DNA of 64,000 nt from Nymphalis io (taxonomy: Eukaryota > Arthropoda > Insecta > Lepidoptera > Nymphalidae). Numbering within the stretch: the first letter of the stretch is position 1; every line of letters begins with the position of its first letter. The position numbers and the translations under genes are program-made. Below, piece by piece: positions 12,001 through 23,399 of the stretch. The stretch lies in NCBI RefSeq assembly GCF_905147045.1, contig NC_065902.1:3727377-3791376 (forward strand), given 5' to 3'. Below the pieces are notes generated by a model. It searched no databases and was not told the origin of the DNA. It was given only the letters and a program-made list of their open reading frames with translations.

Positions 12001-15000
12001 CGCAAAGTCATTGTTAATATCAGTCACACGAAACGTTGTGTTGTTTCGAAGCTTCATCCGGTGAAAGAACCTCAAATAATAATTATTATTAGTACTTTAT
12101 GTATATATTTACGTGGTTGTATAGCTTTGATAGTTACAGAGGCTGGTGGCGCGTTGATGATGTAAAGGATATTTAATATTTCTAACTTTACATGGTGACC
12201 ATTTATCATCTGAGTGGCCATTTGAATGTCATTTGCCTATTTCAAATAAAAAAATAAACTCCTTTTAAAGAATTTTATTGTTTTTAAATGTAGAACGCGA
12301 TAACCTTGACGCCCGTTACCGAGAAACTTTGTATCGACTGCTAAATATATATTTTTACCGTTTTGCCATCGAATACTTATTAGATCAATTTACAAAAACT
12401 GCAGGAGTTACAATAAACAAGCGTCATTTGTGCACATTGAGGCCCATTAATAATATATTTAAATATAAATAATACTAGCTGACCCTTCAGACGTTGTCCT
12501 GCCATACAGACATTTTTTTTCATTTGGTGACATACCGACGGCAGCGCCACGTCCCGAGTCTAGTGGTATTTTCAAACCATACAGGAATCCATTGAAATAT
12601 ACACACAAAATTTCATCCGAATCGGTCCAGCCGTTCAGGGAGAGTTAGGTGACAAACACACGTACAAAAGAATTATATATATTAAGTTTATAAATGCCAA
12701 AGTAACTCTGTCTGCATGTCACTCTTCCACGGCTCACCCGCTGAACTAATTGGGATGAAACTTAAAGCCCAAAGAAGGACATAGGCTACTTTTACCTAAC
12801 ACCTGAAATATTATTGAGTGTACCTCGGAAGCATGTAAAGCCGTTGGTCCTTTGCCTGAACGCTATCTGGTCGTGTCGTATTTGCCATCTAATCGGATTA
12901 AAAGAAAGGAATAGAGAGTGCACTTGTGCTCTATATAATATGTCAAAATATAACAAACTTAAGCAATACAATAAACTTGTTTAATAAGTTGTAGGTCTTA
13001 CAGGACAGACTTCGGCATCTTCATCATGCAGTATCCACCAAGGTTAATTCCAGCGGGAATCATACTCTCGTGTCCTTGCGCCTCGTGGAGAGCACGTTCA
13101 GCGATTCCACGGCTTTTTAACATTGCCTGTTTGATTTTATAATATTAATAGTTCTAAAAACAGCGATAACAGCTCCAAGTAATAATATAAAACCTCCTTG
13201 TTAAAATTATACGGCCTTACTTATAAACGTTGTTTAGTTAAACGATGCCGTCTTCTTCTTTCGAATGTAAAATCAATAATGATGGAAAGAGCGGAAATGG
13301 TGTTAATTAAATAGCCGTTAAGCGACGTTTATAAGCAGTGTTGCAGAATTATCGATAGTTGACCTCGGAAACTATTCAGGATATCAGTACAATCGAAGGG
13401 ATCGTCTTGTGTCAATACTATCGATACTGTCGATAGTAGTTATAGCTCTGCGTGCACAATACTATTGATAACAGAAATACTGTCGATACTATCGATAGGA
13501 AATCATTCGATAGTAACGATTTAATAAAACTTTAATACTATCGAGAAATCATTGACTATCGATAGTCCAAAACCATCGATGCTATCGATAATGTCGATAG
13601 GTTTTAGTTGACTAATGATTAACTAATGAATTTTGCAAAACTATCGATACTAACGTTAATATCGAATGAATTACAATCGATAGTATCGATATGCTGTTAT
13701 TAATAGTATTGCTCATGGTGATGGTGGTGAGCTATCGATACTATCGAGAATACCGACAGTATTCACACGTGACTATAATATCGATACAATTGCTTACACT
13801 TTAATTATTGATAGACAATCGATTTTCTATCGATAGTGGACTATCGACAAGCAACACTATTTACAAGTACAGTCGATAATGTTCAAATGGTATTTTTTTA
13901 TTTGCCGAAAATAAATAAATTGTATACTTATAGAATATATATTCTAAGTACATACTTTTTCAATTCGTTTATTTTTTTATATAATATAATAATACTTTTT
14001 CTGGATTTTTTGTTTGTAAAATTAAAAATTATTAAAAAAAAAAAACAAAGGTAGTCTTATGTTAAGTGTCCAATATATAGCGATATCTCACGCTCCCAAA
14101 AATTTCTTCTAAGAAATGTATATTACAATTCTAATGTATATTTAATATGTATATACCTCCGTTACATATATAGGACATAAGTGTATATAGTTTTACTTGA
14201 ATTACACGAGCATCACCCGTATGTTTTGAATGTTTGTCTTTAACTTTATTGAAGTAGTAAAGTTTTATAGCTGTAGATAATATATCATTTATTTCAATAA
14301 ATTCTGATAGTTCGCCATGATCGTTGGACAACTTAGATTTTTATGTTCACTGTTTAACAGAACTCGTTTTGATAATTTTATTAGTTTTTTACGATTCTGT
14401 CTAGTCTAAACAAATGACGGATTTAAACTTACCACGAGCATATCTTTGTCAAACCCTCGACCCCCTACGGTTTTCTGAAAATTTGTTCTGACTTTCTCGT
14501 AACGATCTGTAATTTATTAATCGCTTAGTCTCTTTAGCTCTTTTTTAGGAATAAGCTCTTTACTTTCTCCTCAAAATGGAGAGGAGGCCTTAGCCCAGCA
14601 GTAGGAGATTAACAGGCTGTTACTGTAGTCTCTTTTGCAGGGCATCGTATTGCTTTCTAAGTACGACTGGCAAGCCCTATTCACTATATTGCATTACACG
14701 TATCACTTATTACTAGTGGTAGAGCTTTGTGCAAGCTCGTCTGGGTAGGTACCACCCACTCATCAGATATTCTACCGCAAAACAGCAGTACTTGGTATTG
14801 TTGTGGTCCGGCTTGAAGGGGGAGTGAGCCAGTGTAATTACAGGCACAAGGGACATAACATCTTAGTTCCCAAGGTTGGTGGCGCATTGGTGATGTAAGC
14901 GATGGTTAACATTTCTAACAAAAAAAAAATAATATTAGGTCGTCCGATAGATCTGTGCTGTTTAAAGAGAGTAAAGCTATTAATATTATTGTAAGATATT

Positions 15001-17534
15001 TACTATGATATCGATATAGCATTTAAAGAATACATGCATCTTAATAGCGTATCACAGTAAGTTGGTGCTAATATATTCACGAGTGAGATATGAAGCGAGT
15101 TAAAGAATAGCATTGCAGGTCTGAATGTAGCAGATGATAAACAAATGGCATATGGATTTAAATACTGGCTTTATTTTTTTATTTTTTTTTTATAGAATAG
15201 GAAGGCGGACGAGCATATGGGCCACCTGATGGTAAGTGGTCACCAAACGCTCTTAGACATTGGTATTGTAAGAGATGTCAACCATCGCTTACATAGCCAA
15301 TGCGCCACCAACCTTGGGAACTAAGATTTTATGTCTCTTGTGCCTGTAATTACACTGGCTCACTCAACCTTCAAACCGGAACACAACAATAACAAGTATT
15401 GCTGTTGTGCGGTAGAATATCTGATGAGTGAGTGGTACCTACCCAGACGAGCTTGCACAAAGCTCTACGACCAAGTAAATCATCATCAAAAAGAAATATG
15501 ATTATATAATTTATAAAACTGATGACAAAATTTGTATATGTTTCAAAATTAGTACGAACTTTTCCGACAATACAGTACATAATGAACCGCATAAATGTTT
15601 ATTGTCATTATATAATGTAAGAACTTATACCTTATTCCAATCGGAGTAGGAATAAAGGTAAACAAACCGTAAACCGTAAACCGTAACAGCCTGTGAATGT
15701 CCCACTGCTGGGCTAAAGGCCTCCTCTCCTCTTTTTGAGGAGAAGGTTTGGAGCTTATTCCACCACGCTGCTCCAATGCGGGTTGGTAGAATTCACATGT
15801 GGCAGAATTTCAGTGAAATTAGACACATGCAGGTTTCCTCACGATGTTTTCCTTCACCGTAAAGCACGAGATGAATTATAATCACAAATTAAGCACATGA
15901 AAATTCAGTGGTGTTTGCCCGGGTTTGAACCCACGATCATCGGTTAAGATTCACGCGTTCTTACCACAGGGCCAACTCGGCTTTTTTTTAAACAAACCGT
16001 AGATTTACAAATTGCATGCAATTTTCTAATTGTTCTGCTGTATTACGCACTATAAACAGTTCTTGATTAATTTACCTTTATTTATAATACAAAACTATTC
16101 CAATTAACTAGTTATAACCACATTAATTTAACTTTCGAAGTTCCGATTACAAATTCGCACACATTGAAAACGCCATATTTTCGCGCATCCATAGTGAATA
16201 ACTAAGATTATTCAAGACCAATGATTTCGCGTTAATTGATATTGAAGACCAATGATATCGCTGTCAAAGTTGTTTATTTGGGTTAACTCTTCTTGTGATT
16301 AGAATAGGGTATATAGTTTAATGTGTTATTTATCGAGAAAAGTTTGACGTGTTCCGGAAAGATTACGGATTTTTTTTATGAAAAAGGGGGCAAGCGAGCA
16401 GGAGGCTAACATGATGGAAAGTGACTACCACCGCCCATGGACACCTGCAATACCCGAGGGCTTGCAGGTGCGTCGCCGGCCTTTAATATATACCTCCGGA
16501 TACCAGTATCATAGCGAAGACTTTGTAGATTGTTTCGATTGATCGGCTTGTTTAATTGACACGTTTTGTCAATATCATGATGTTATCGTGGTCTTCCCGA
16601 AACATGTCGAGCATTACTCATTAAATAATATTAGTGAAACTAGAATATTAATAATAAAATTCTATCGCCAAACAGTTACATATAATATCAAGATATATTT
16701 CCAAGAAATTGTCCTATATGCCTAGTACTTATTGTGTTGCCAGAGAGATGTCTGACACATAAATATTTCTTTATATACACACATATATGATATAAAATGA
16801 AAAAAAATTAATCAATAAGCGTTTAATGTGTATCAAACATATGTATATTGTTATTTCAGTTCTAAGGGTCAACAAAGAAGTATGATAACACAAAAGGCAT
16901 CTCAAATCCTATGGTTAATAAGTAATGATTTACACATATTTCACGGTGACAATTTTTATGGGCAGATATGACGTAATCATTTTGCTCGCCTGCCAATTAA
17001 TGTGAATAAAAATATTTTTATTAATATTATATTAATGTATAAATATTGTTTTTTTTTAAGCTACTTATTAAATTTAGTTTAATGAGGTGTCGTTATGTTA
17101 GGGTTTGGCGTATTTTTCGTAATAGCGTTGTAGTTTTTTAAGCGGACGAAACATTGTTATTATTTTATAGTTGTCGTTAATCTACGCAACGATCTTTCTT
17201 ATTTTAATAAAGAATATCAGCAACGCCCGTTTTTAAGAAATTATTTACTTTCCCTCTCCAATAACAACTCCTATCAAACGCTGTAAGCTTACAGCTGAGG
17301 ACAATAATAGCTCAAGGGTAAGAGTCGAACCCACTATTGACGCTACAATTACGATCTAAATACATTTATTTACTTTAGTATTGCTAAATTGTATATAGAA
17401 AATTTACCATCTAGTGTGTCCATAATCTCGAAGTGTTCCTTCGCATTGAAAGATGTCCAGCAGTCTATTTTACATTGAACAACTGCAGTAGCGACTAAAA
17501 CAATGATCACGAAACATCCTGTATGAGAAGTCAT
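6042..17534 (-). CDS. Gene B: secreted two-unit TULIP-like protein with low-complexity C-terminal tail
   Basis: Spliced model of 11 exons in transcript order: 17534-17408, 14506-14433, 13126-13002, 12070-11882, 11212-11106, 10255-10153, 9839-9701, 8583-8458, 8132-7975, 7196-7057, 6457-6042. The phases agree at every junction and give 567 residues with a TAA stop. Exon 1 is a signal peptide (hydrophobic FVIIVLVATAVV, then Gln-Cys). Exons 2-6 form a first lipid-binding-type unit (SISLNDLHLFGSYDL, then YEPTFGQVEYKMEGRYRF). Exons 7-10 form a second unit with DGVLRGLDSIYRR and LVYRYDAILKSG, close in layout to group-7 allergen domains, ending in the helix NFKYLLERHIIAIM. Residues about 430-567 are Ser/Asn/Asp-rich with N-X-S/T sequons. 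Exon 5 is the weakest: its better-looking donor (gtaaat) breaks the frame, and the donor used here is gtatca. Introns hold repeats and the ATCGAT cluster. Poly(A) signals lie at 6003-6024. Confidence 0.83.
9327..9500 (-). repeat. R1 element, partial and decayed
   Basis: AGGTAAGTGGTCGGGTAAATAG through GGCTCGTTCACCCTTCCAAT. Confidence 0.65.
9960..10105 (+). repeat. SINE S2 3' part
   Basis: GGAAAGCACGTTAAGCCGTTGG through ACGTGCACACTTGTG, matching the 3' part of S2. It lies in intron 6 of gene B. Confidence 0.7.
10875..11070 (+). repeat. Interspersed repeat R3 with a 10-C run
   Basis: GTACCACTAGTTTTTTAGTGGG and a ten-base C run (11009-11018) are followed by AAAACGC..GCGTTTT, a 7-bp hairpin. The same core, reversed, occurs at 56880-57060. 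It lies next to the weak exon 5 of gene B. Confidence 0.6.
12139..12240 (+). repeat. R1 element fragment
   Basis: GAGGCTGGTGGCGCGTTGAT through GTGACCATTTATCATCTGAG. It lies just upstream of gene B exon 4 (antisense). Confidence 0.6.
12475..12690 (+). repeat. Interspersed repeat R4 (common lepidopteran type)
   Basis: ACTAGCTGACCCTTCAGACG, ATCCGAATCGGTCCAGCCGT and GACAAACACACGTACAAAAG are familiar parts of a widespread butterfly and moth repeat. The family name is not certain. Confidence 0.6.
12690..12790 (+). repeat. Fragment of a common insect dispersed repeat
   Basis: AAAGTAACTCTGTCTGCATG then CCGCTGAACTAATTGGGATG and GGACATAGGCTACTTTTA, a string found in many insect repeats. Confidence 0.5.
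12815..12960 (+). repeat. SINE S2 3' part
   Basis: GGAAGCATGTAAAGCCGTTGG through AGTGCACTTGTGCTCTATA. It lies in intron 3 of gene B. Confidence 0.7.
13351..13876. promoter_or_regulatory. Dense cluster of ATCGAT (DRE/BEAF-like) sites in gene B intron 2
   Basis: Thirteen perfect ATCGAT hexamers start at 13351, 13420, 13491, 13558, 13575, 13584, 13643, 13676, 13685, 13734, 13780, 13818 and 13829. Many sit within CTATCGATAG or CTATCGATAC. There are further half sites such as TGTCGATAG, GTCGATAC and CTATCGAG in between. Spacing is irregular, so this is not a simple tandem repeat. TATCGATA is the core of the Drosophila DREF site, and CGATA is the BEAF-32 core. The function here is inference; a decayed minisatellite is the alternative. 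Confidence 0.6.
14550..14632 (+). repeat. SINE S1 tail fragment
   Basis: Contains GGAGAGGAGGCCTTAGCCCA and the CAGGCTGTTACTG end of S1. It lies in intron 1 of gene B. Confidence 0.7.
14713..14932 (+). repeat. R1 element, 5' two thirds
   Basis: TAGTGGTAGAGCTTTGTGCA through GATGTAAGCGATGGTTAACA, then an A run. Confidence 0.8.
15178..15470 (-). repeat. R1 element, near full length
   Basis: A poly(T) lead, ATAGAATAGGAAGGCGGACG, through CCAGACGAGCTTGCACAAAG. It lies in intron 1 of gene B. Confidence 0.85.
15626..16313 (+). mobile_element. TIR element R5 (MITE-like), split by SINE S1
   Basis: The ends are imperfect inverted repeats: TATACCTTATTCCAATC (15626-15642) and GATTAGAATAGGGTATA (16297-16313). 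The SINE at 15672-15988 plus one target copy accounts for 330 bp, leaving an element of about 358 bp. The interior matches the copy at 37549-37855. Confidence 0.8.
15672..15988 (-). mobile_element. tRNA-derived SINE S1 inserted in a TIR element
   Basis: A full-length minus-strand copy with A box, B box (GGGTTCAAACCCGGG) and a tail extended by (TTTACGG) repeats. The 13-bp target duplication TAAACAAACCGTA lies at 15659-15671 and 15989-16001. It interrupts the TIR element 15626-16313. Confidence 0.92.
16385..16492 (+). repeat. Interspersed repeat R6 with internal hairpin
   Basis: GAAAGTGACTACCACCGCCC is followed by CACCTGCAA (16442-16450) and TTGCAGGTG (16462-16470), a 9-bp inverted repeat, then GCGTCGCCGGCC. 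It is a short element common in Lepidoptera. Confidence 0.55.
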
Positions 17535-17732
17535 TGCTTTTCGTCAGTGTTTTGTGAGAAGTGATATTGAAAACTGTATTTTTTATTTAATATTTTATCG
17601 AATAATTTCACAAATCATTGAAATAATTCATTTATAATTGTAATCGGTTACCTTGCTTTTCGTTTTGTTAATTAAAATTCCACGCTAAGAATACAAAGTA
17701 ATCTTATAATCAATATTCGCTATTGCTTATAA
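17535..17732. promoter_or_regulatory. Head-to-head intergenic region of genes B and C (198 bp)
   Basis: This is the whole space between the start codon of gene B (minus) and that of gene C (plus). It must hold both 5' UTRs and probably both promoters, unless untranslated first exons lie elsewhere. It is A+T-rich. A TATAAAT-like string on the minus strand lies near 17630-17637, about 100 bp before the gene B start. Bidirectional control is inference from the spacing. Confidence 0.6.
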
Positions 17733-20700
17733 ATGTGCAGAATATTTATTTTTTTCTTCGTAACATGTATATTAAAAGTAGAATCAGCAACTTTAGATGG
17801 AAAAGTTCAGCAATATTTTTCAAGTGGTAAAATATAATATTCTATTAAAAATATTAAAAAAAATAAAATTAATGAATTAAAATGAATATAAATATTATAT
17901 AGCAGATATTAAAAAAAAATATCTTTTTTGCTCAAAGTACAGTGATGTTGCATGCCGAGGCCTAATTTTTCTCCTTTTTTTGTTAATAATATTTTTAGGT
18001 GACGGGCAAATGGATAATATAACCTGATAAGTGGTCACCACCGCCCATAGACATTAGCGCCGCAAGAAATGTAAACTGTTCCTTAAATTGCTGTTGTATT
18101 GTATTTATAAGTATTGCTGCTTGGCGGGACAACACGTAATGAGTTGGTGATACCTAACCAGACGGGCTTGCAAAAAGCCTTACTACCAATAATATCACAT
18201 CCAATTATAAAAAATAATTAATTTAAAGGTCCATTATTTTATTAATCTATACATGCCTAATATTAGCGAGGAGAAGCTTAACCAAAAATGGTGGCTTACA
18301 ACCGGATAGCGCTGAATTTCCATGTGCATATGCATGTGCATGTTAATTTGCATTTATAATAATTGTGAAGAATCATCGTGAGGAAACTTGCACGTATTGG
18401 ATGAAATTCAGGCACACGTGGATCCATCTACCAGCATCGCGGGGCAGCGTGGTGGATTAAGCTACAAATATTCTCTTTAAATGGAGACGTTTACTTTACT
18501 ATTTATTTAGCTCTACCTTGATTTTACTTGCAGATGTATTTAAGGCCTTTCAAAAACAATGGCAAGGTCATAGAAAATCCTTTGAAAACGCTATCGTTCT
18601 GGTAAGCAGGTGATAACATTTCTTAAGACATCTTTTTTCGAAAACAATGTTGACCGTTTGGTTTGCAGGCGTTAAAGGATAATTATGGCCACAGAGGGAT
18701 GAACGTATACGTGAGGCGATCGGCGGACTCACTTCGTATATCTAAAGGTTTCTTTTTAACTGACAATGTTGTTGACCTGTAAGTTGAACACTTTTTATGA
18801 TTGCTAAATAAATACGACGCATTTGAGAAAGTCAGTGACAAATTTTGACATATCATAAGTCAAAATTTACTTTACGTGGTTATGCTGTGTGAGTCACTGT
18901 AAAATAAAATACGGAGGTTACAATTTTTAGTGAGGTTATTTTTTTTAAATAAGGATTAAATACATTGCTTAAAATTTTCTTAACAGGAATTTACATTTTT
19001 TTTTATTAAAAAAATTTAAATTCTTAGTTTTTTATAAACGCTTAAAATTTATTCGTCTGTTATAGGCTTTTATTTAATATGATCCTCACGAGCTTACCTC
19101 ATCTCAACATGCCGGAGGTTACGTTCGCGCTCGCGTCCAACGTACTGAGGATGGAGGCTGGTCTTAGTCAGATGATAGTGGAGACCTCGTTTGCACTATT
19201 CAGGAATCAATCAGATATTTTATACACCACGCCACAAAATGCATACGAAACTTCACCATTCGCTTACAAGCAAGTTGATAATGGCGGAAAGTTAGCGTAA
19301 GTTCATAATAATATTAACCATTGTTTTTCAATTTACATTTGTAAAAATATTCTATTTGGAGGTTGAAATACTTACAGGTTTATTTTTTTGTCAGAGATAT
19401 AGCGTTATATGAGAATATGATTCACATGAACTTTAGGAGTTTAGTTTTAATGGTATAAATTGCAAAATTTAATTTAAGTCCGCCTACTTTATCATTTTAT
19501 TAAACTTCTTGCTTTCAGCATCATTGCAGATGGTTGTAGGTTGGATGGCTACGCATTGGCAAAAATGAGTGGCCAGTCGATTAACTTAGGGCACGATACA
19601 TTCCAAGTAAAAAACTGTAAATTTACCGTCGAGGTAAACCTTTTTTTGATTTGTTAATATTTTCATTCACATGAATCACAAAATTGTAGTTACTAGTAAT
19701 AGGTTATATAAAAAAATGCAAAGGATGCTTGTCATTGACAGATATCTTGGCATTCTCAAGGATCACCTCCAGTTATAGCGCCATATTTTTCGAAAAAGCA
19801 AGGTAATTATTTAATTCAAGTTAGTATGATATAATGCGATATAGATATCTAGATATATTTTATACTTGATTTATTTTAAAGGTAAAGAACTGGAGTTCAT
19901 GCTAACGAAGCCGATACGTGTAGAATTAATGCCGAAACTACAAGCGGCTGTATTTACTTATGTCAATACATCACTCATATTTGGTGATCATTTGGCCAAA
20001 TTTCGGTAAATATTTACGCATGCTTTACATAACTTATTATTAGGTAAATAAATAAAAAACATATACGTTTTTTGAATTTTGAATTCGATTTGTAATGATG
20101 TTTAAATAAGAACATTTTTTATGTACATTAATGATTACATAAAAATAGTATTTTCTCTCTTGTGGTTCTACAAATTTGAAATAGTATATTCTAAGTTCAA
20201 TATAATGTCTTCTATTTTCAAATAATGTCAGGCAAACTATAAGTGGTTGTAGTGGTGTAAATAAATTACAAATTCAAAGAGAATTGATCTGTTGTATTTT
20301 AAATGGTGTCCGGCAGTCTATTTTTGAAAGCGGCCGAAGTCAATTGTTTCTTTTATTTACTTTCAACTGTAGCTACAGCGGAAGGTTCAAATATTTGCTA
20401 GTTTATATTTAAAAATAGTATGCCTAATGCGAGTATTATTAATTAATCGATAGCGTTGATGCTAACTACGATATTTATAGAATTCTGATTATTGTCACTA
20501 GATGGCGCTGTTTTCACCACACAAATAACGCCAACGCTATTTAAAAGAAAACTCACAGTCACACAGTTTGTTTGTCCGTCCGAAATCTGTTCCAATCGTA
20601 TACTCTTAATTCTATAGCGTTGTCAAGGCCTGGTATTAATTATAACTATTAGTTATAATTTATATCATTATAATCCAACTTATTATTTTTTATGCATCCA

Positions 20701-23272
20701 GTGAATATCAAAATGATATATTTAAGGAGACTACAAAAAATACAACGATATTTGTTCGAAACATCAATAATGTAACTTTAGCCAACAAAGGAGAATTCAT
20801 AGAAATGGAGCCATTAAAGGTTTTATTGAATTATGAGGTAATAATAATGAATGTTACTCACGTACGTACCAAACCTTTATACAATATATGTATAAATATA
20901 TACCTAATACCTGCCCTTTTGCTTAATAATAATCATGCTTAGTGACGCGTATTTACTAGTTTTTTTTTGTCGTCAATACTTTATTTTTTTCTTGTTACGG
21001 TAACAATCGTGTTTGTCAAGTGAGGCAAATGACATTACTCAGCGTCAATAAAATTTCGTCCAATGACTAACCGTCATTTAAAATGAATTTATGCTTTGAA
21101 AACTACTAATTTCAATTTCAGTGTCCAGACGGATCCTGCAGGCAAGTTATCTTAGTAGATAATGTCACATTACACGGCTTGGACACATTGTATTCAGCAC
21201 AGTCTGGTGGTCCATTCAAGTTTCAGACGCCAATGATAGCAGAGGCAATTAGATTTAATTCAATTATGGTATGTTGATTAATAACTGGATTTCTTTCATA
21301 TTTACAGCAGGAAAGTAAGATATGTAAATGGCCCACATCATGGTAATTGGATCAAGGCTCACCTCTGTCCATAGACATTAGCATTAAGAGGAGTAAAAGT
21401 TATGTAGTTTATTTGGTGGTAGGGGTGGTAGGGCCTTGTGCGAGTCTGATTAGGTACCATCCACTCATCAGATATTCTACCGCCAACTAGCAATAAGTAT
21501 TGTTGTGCTGAGGTTTGAAGGGTGAGTGAGCCAGTGTAACTACAGGCATAAGAGACATAACATCTTAGTTATCAAGATTAGTGGCGCATAAATGATGTAA
21601 AGAGTATTTGTTAATATTTCTTACATCACCTATGTTTATGGGCGGTGGTGAACATTTACGATCAGGTAGCCCATTTTCCCGTCCGCCTACCTGTACCTGT
21701 ATATCATAGAAAAAATAAATATATAAATCAGTTTTTTTATATATGTTACTGGTGGTAGAGCTTAATGCAAGCTCGTCTGGGTAGGTACCACCCACTAATC
21801 AGATATTCCACCGCAAAACAGCAGTACTTGGTATTGTTGTGTTTCGGTTTGAAGGGTGAGTTAGCCAGTGTAATTACAGGCACAAGGGGCATAACATCTT
21901 AGTTCCCAAGGTTGATGGCACATTGGTGATGTAAGCGATGGTTAACATTTCTTACGTCGTCGGTGACCACTTACCATCAGGTGGCCCATATGCTCGTCCG
22001 CCTTCCTATTCTATTAAAAAAAAAGTTCCTTGTGCCTGCACAAAGTTCTACCGCCAATTATAAACAAAAAAAGTGGTATTGTAGTTATTATTATTATTAT
22101 TGTTGGTATTTTTGTTAACAACCTTTTGTCTGTAATATGAAGGACCCCATATGAAGTTGTACTAACGCTTTTGAGCTATGTGATAGGTTTTTTGGGATTG
22201 GAAGGTTCCTTTTTGCCTACAAAGTCTTGAGTACTTATGAGAGTACTGGGCTGCCTATAATTTGAATCACACTGTTTTACTTAGCATCTAACCAAAATAC
22301 AATATAAACAATGGTTGTTTAGCGATAAATCTGGTGATGAGTGGTGATCATTACATTACATTACTCTACCACGAGGTCATTATTATAATAAAAGTGTTTT
22401 AATTACATACGGATATCATTCTCAGGTTAACGGACACATGCTATTTGAAGATCATAACTTAAAAGAAGAATACGAGTTTTTCGCTGAAATCAAAGATGTC
22501 ACGGTTAATTTACAAATTGATTTGACAAAGTACGAGCCAACTTTTGATGTTATGAACTGGAGGTAATGTATATAATAAGAGATATTTTAATATGCATATA
22601 TTTACTCATTCACAAATATCATACAATAGGTATCTTATAATATATAATGAGTCATATATTTAAGATATATTCTTTCATTTATCTATCAACGTGTTTTTTG
22701 TCATTCGCATTTTCATAAATGTTGCTAATTTTCAATGAAATTATTAATGATTTCAATCGACGTAAAAGAATAATCTTTACGCTTAAAGATACAACCCGCA
22801 TAGTAGCAGAGTGGTGGAATAAGCTAAAAACCTTCTCCTTAATAGGAGAGGAGGCTTTAGCCCAGCTGTGGGACGGTTACTTTACGTTTTTTATGCTTAC
22901 GAGTTTCAGGATCAGAAGAAAGAATACGTGGATCATAAAAAAAGTTATAAGCCAGTTAAGCATCACTATGTTACATGTGCTTACAATGCATCTCATGTTT
23001 AGCAGTGAAGAAAAATATTTTGAAAATTTCGGCAGCAATTAACGATAATGTATTTTTTATACAAGGAAACATTTGCTTTCAGAACAATGGAATGCTCGGT
23101 GATTGAGCTGCAAACGCATTTGCAAAACCGAAGTGCAGCGAATGCATTCGTTGGTGGCTACTTATTAAACAAAGTACCTGCCGTTCTAGAACGACATTTG
23201 ATAGATATGTACGTCAAGTTCAGAAATGCGACAGACCAAAAATTATCCAATGTTAATGTGCATTGTCATTAA
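17733..23272 (+). CDS. Gene C: secreted two-unit TULIP-like protein, tandem paralogue of gene D
   Basis: Spliced model of 11 exons: 17733-17826, 18534-18601, 18669-18778, 19066-19296, 19519-19633, 19742-19802, 19882-20005, 20702-20837, 21122-21268, 22426-22562, 23083-23272. All junctions are GT..AG, the phases are consistent, and the product is 470 residues. Residues 1-19 are a signal peptide (CRIFIFFFVTCILKVESA). Unit 1 (about 32-265) contains the strand-rich PHLNMPEVTFALASNVLR and a conserved Cys pair (DGC...KNC) in exon 5. Unit 2 (about 270-460) contains VTLHGLDTLYS, matching DGVLRGLDSIYRR of gene B, and ends in the helix NKVPAVLERHLIDMYVKF. Several N-glycosylation sequons are present. The fold assignment (BPI/TULIP, group-7 allergen or JHBP type) is inference from pattern; hydrophobic-ligand binding is the usual role. 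Introns hold A-tailed elements and SINE pieces. The start is chosen as the first ATG before the signal peptide. Confidence 0.9.
17995..18188 (-). repeat. R1 element, decayed with internal deletion
   Basis: GATAAGTGGTCACCACCGCC through ACCAGACGGGCTTGCAAAAA. It lies in intron 1 of gene C. Confidence 0.65.
18310..18490 (+). mobile_element. SINE S1 body, decayed
   Basis: Contains GCTGAATTTCCATGTGC, CATCGTGAGGAAACTTGCAC and GCAGCGTGGTGGATTAAGCT in S1 order. It lies in intron 1 of gene C. Confidence 0.7.
21410..21716 (+). repeat. R1 element, diverged full-length copy
   Basis: TTTGGTGGTAGGGGTGGTAG through GTAGCCCATTTTCCCGTCCG with an A-rich end. It lies in intron 9 of gene C. A short reversed piece of the same family precedes it at about 21325-21400. 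Confidence 0.8.
21746..22024 (+). repeat. R1 element, full-length copy with A tail
   Basis: ACTGGTGGTAGAGCTTAATG through GCTCGTCCGCCTTCCTATTC followed by an A run. It lies directly after another copy in the same orientation. Confidence 0.85.
22797..22880 (+). repeat. SINE S1 tail fragment
   Basis: Contains GAGTGGTGGAATAAGCT and GAGAGGAGGCTTTAGCCCAG. It lies in intron 10 of gene C, just upstream of the last exon. Confidence 0.7.
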
Positions 23273-23393
23273 TAACAACGGACATATTTTAACCATTTTT
23301 TATTTATTATGATTGAAGCTTAAAAACTGGTAAATCGTCGATCGTTGTTATAAGAACTTAAAAACCAGAAATAATGTAATATAATGATTACAA

Positions 23394-23399
23394 AATAAA
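23394..23399 (+). terminator. Poly(A) signal of gene C
   Basis: AATAAA lies 122 bp after the gene C stop codon. A second AATAAA follows at about 23420. Confidence 0.6.

Noticed and set aside
13351..13876. CRISPR-like or tandem repeat array
   Set aside because: The shared unit is only 6-10 bp, spacing is irregular and the host is eukaryotic.
13836..14054. 72-codon open frame
   Set aside because: It starts inside the ATCGAT cluster and runs through A+T-rich DNA, lies on the strand opposite gene B, and has no recognisable domain.
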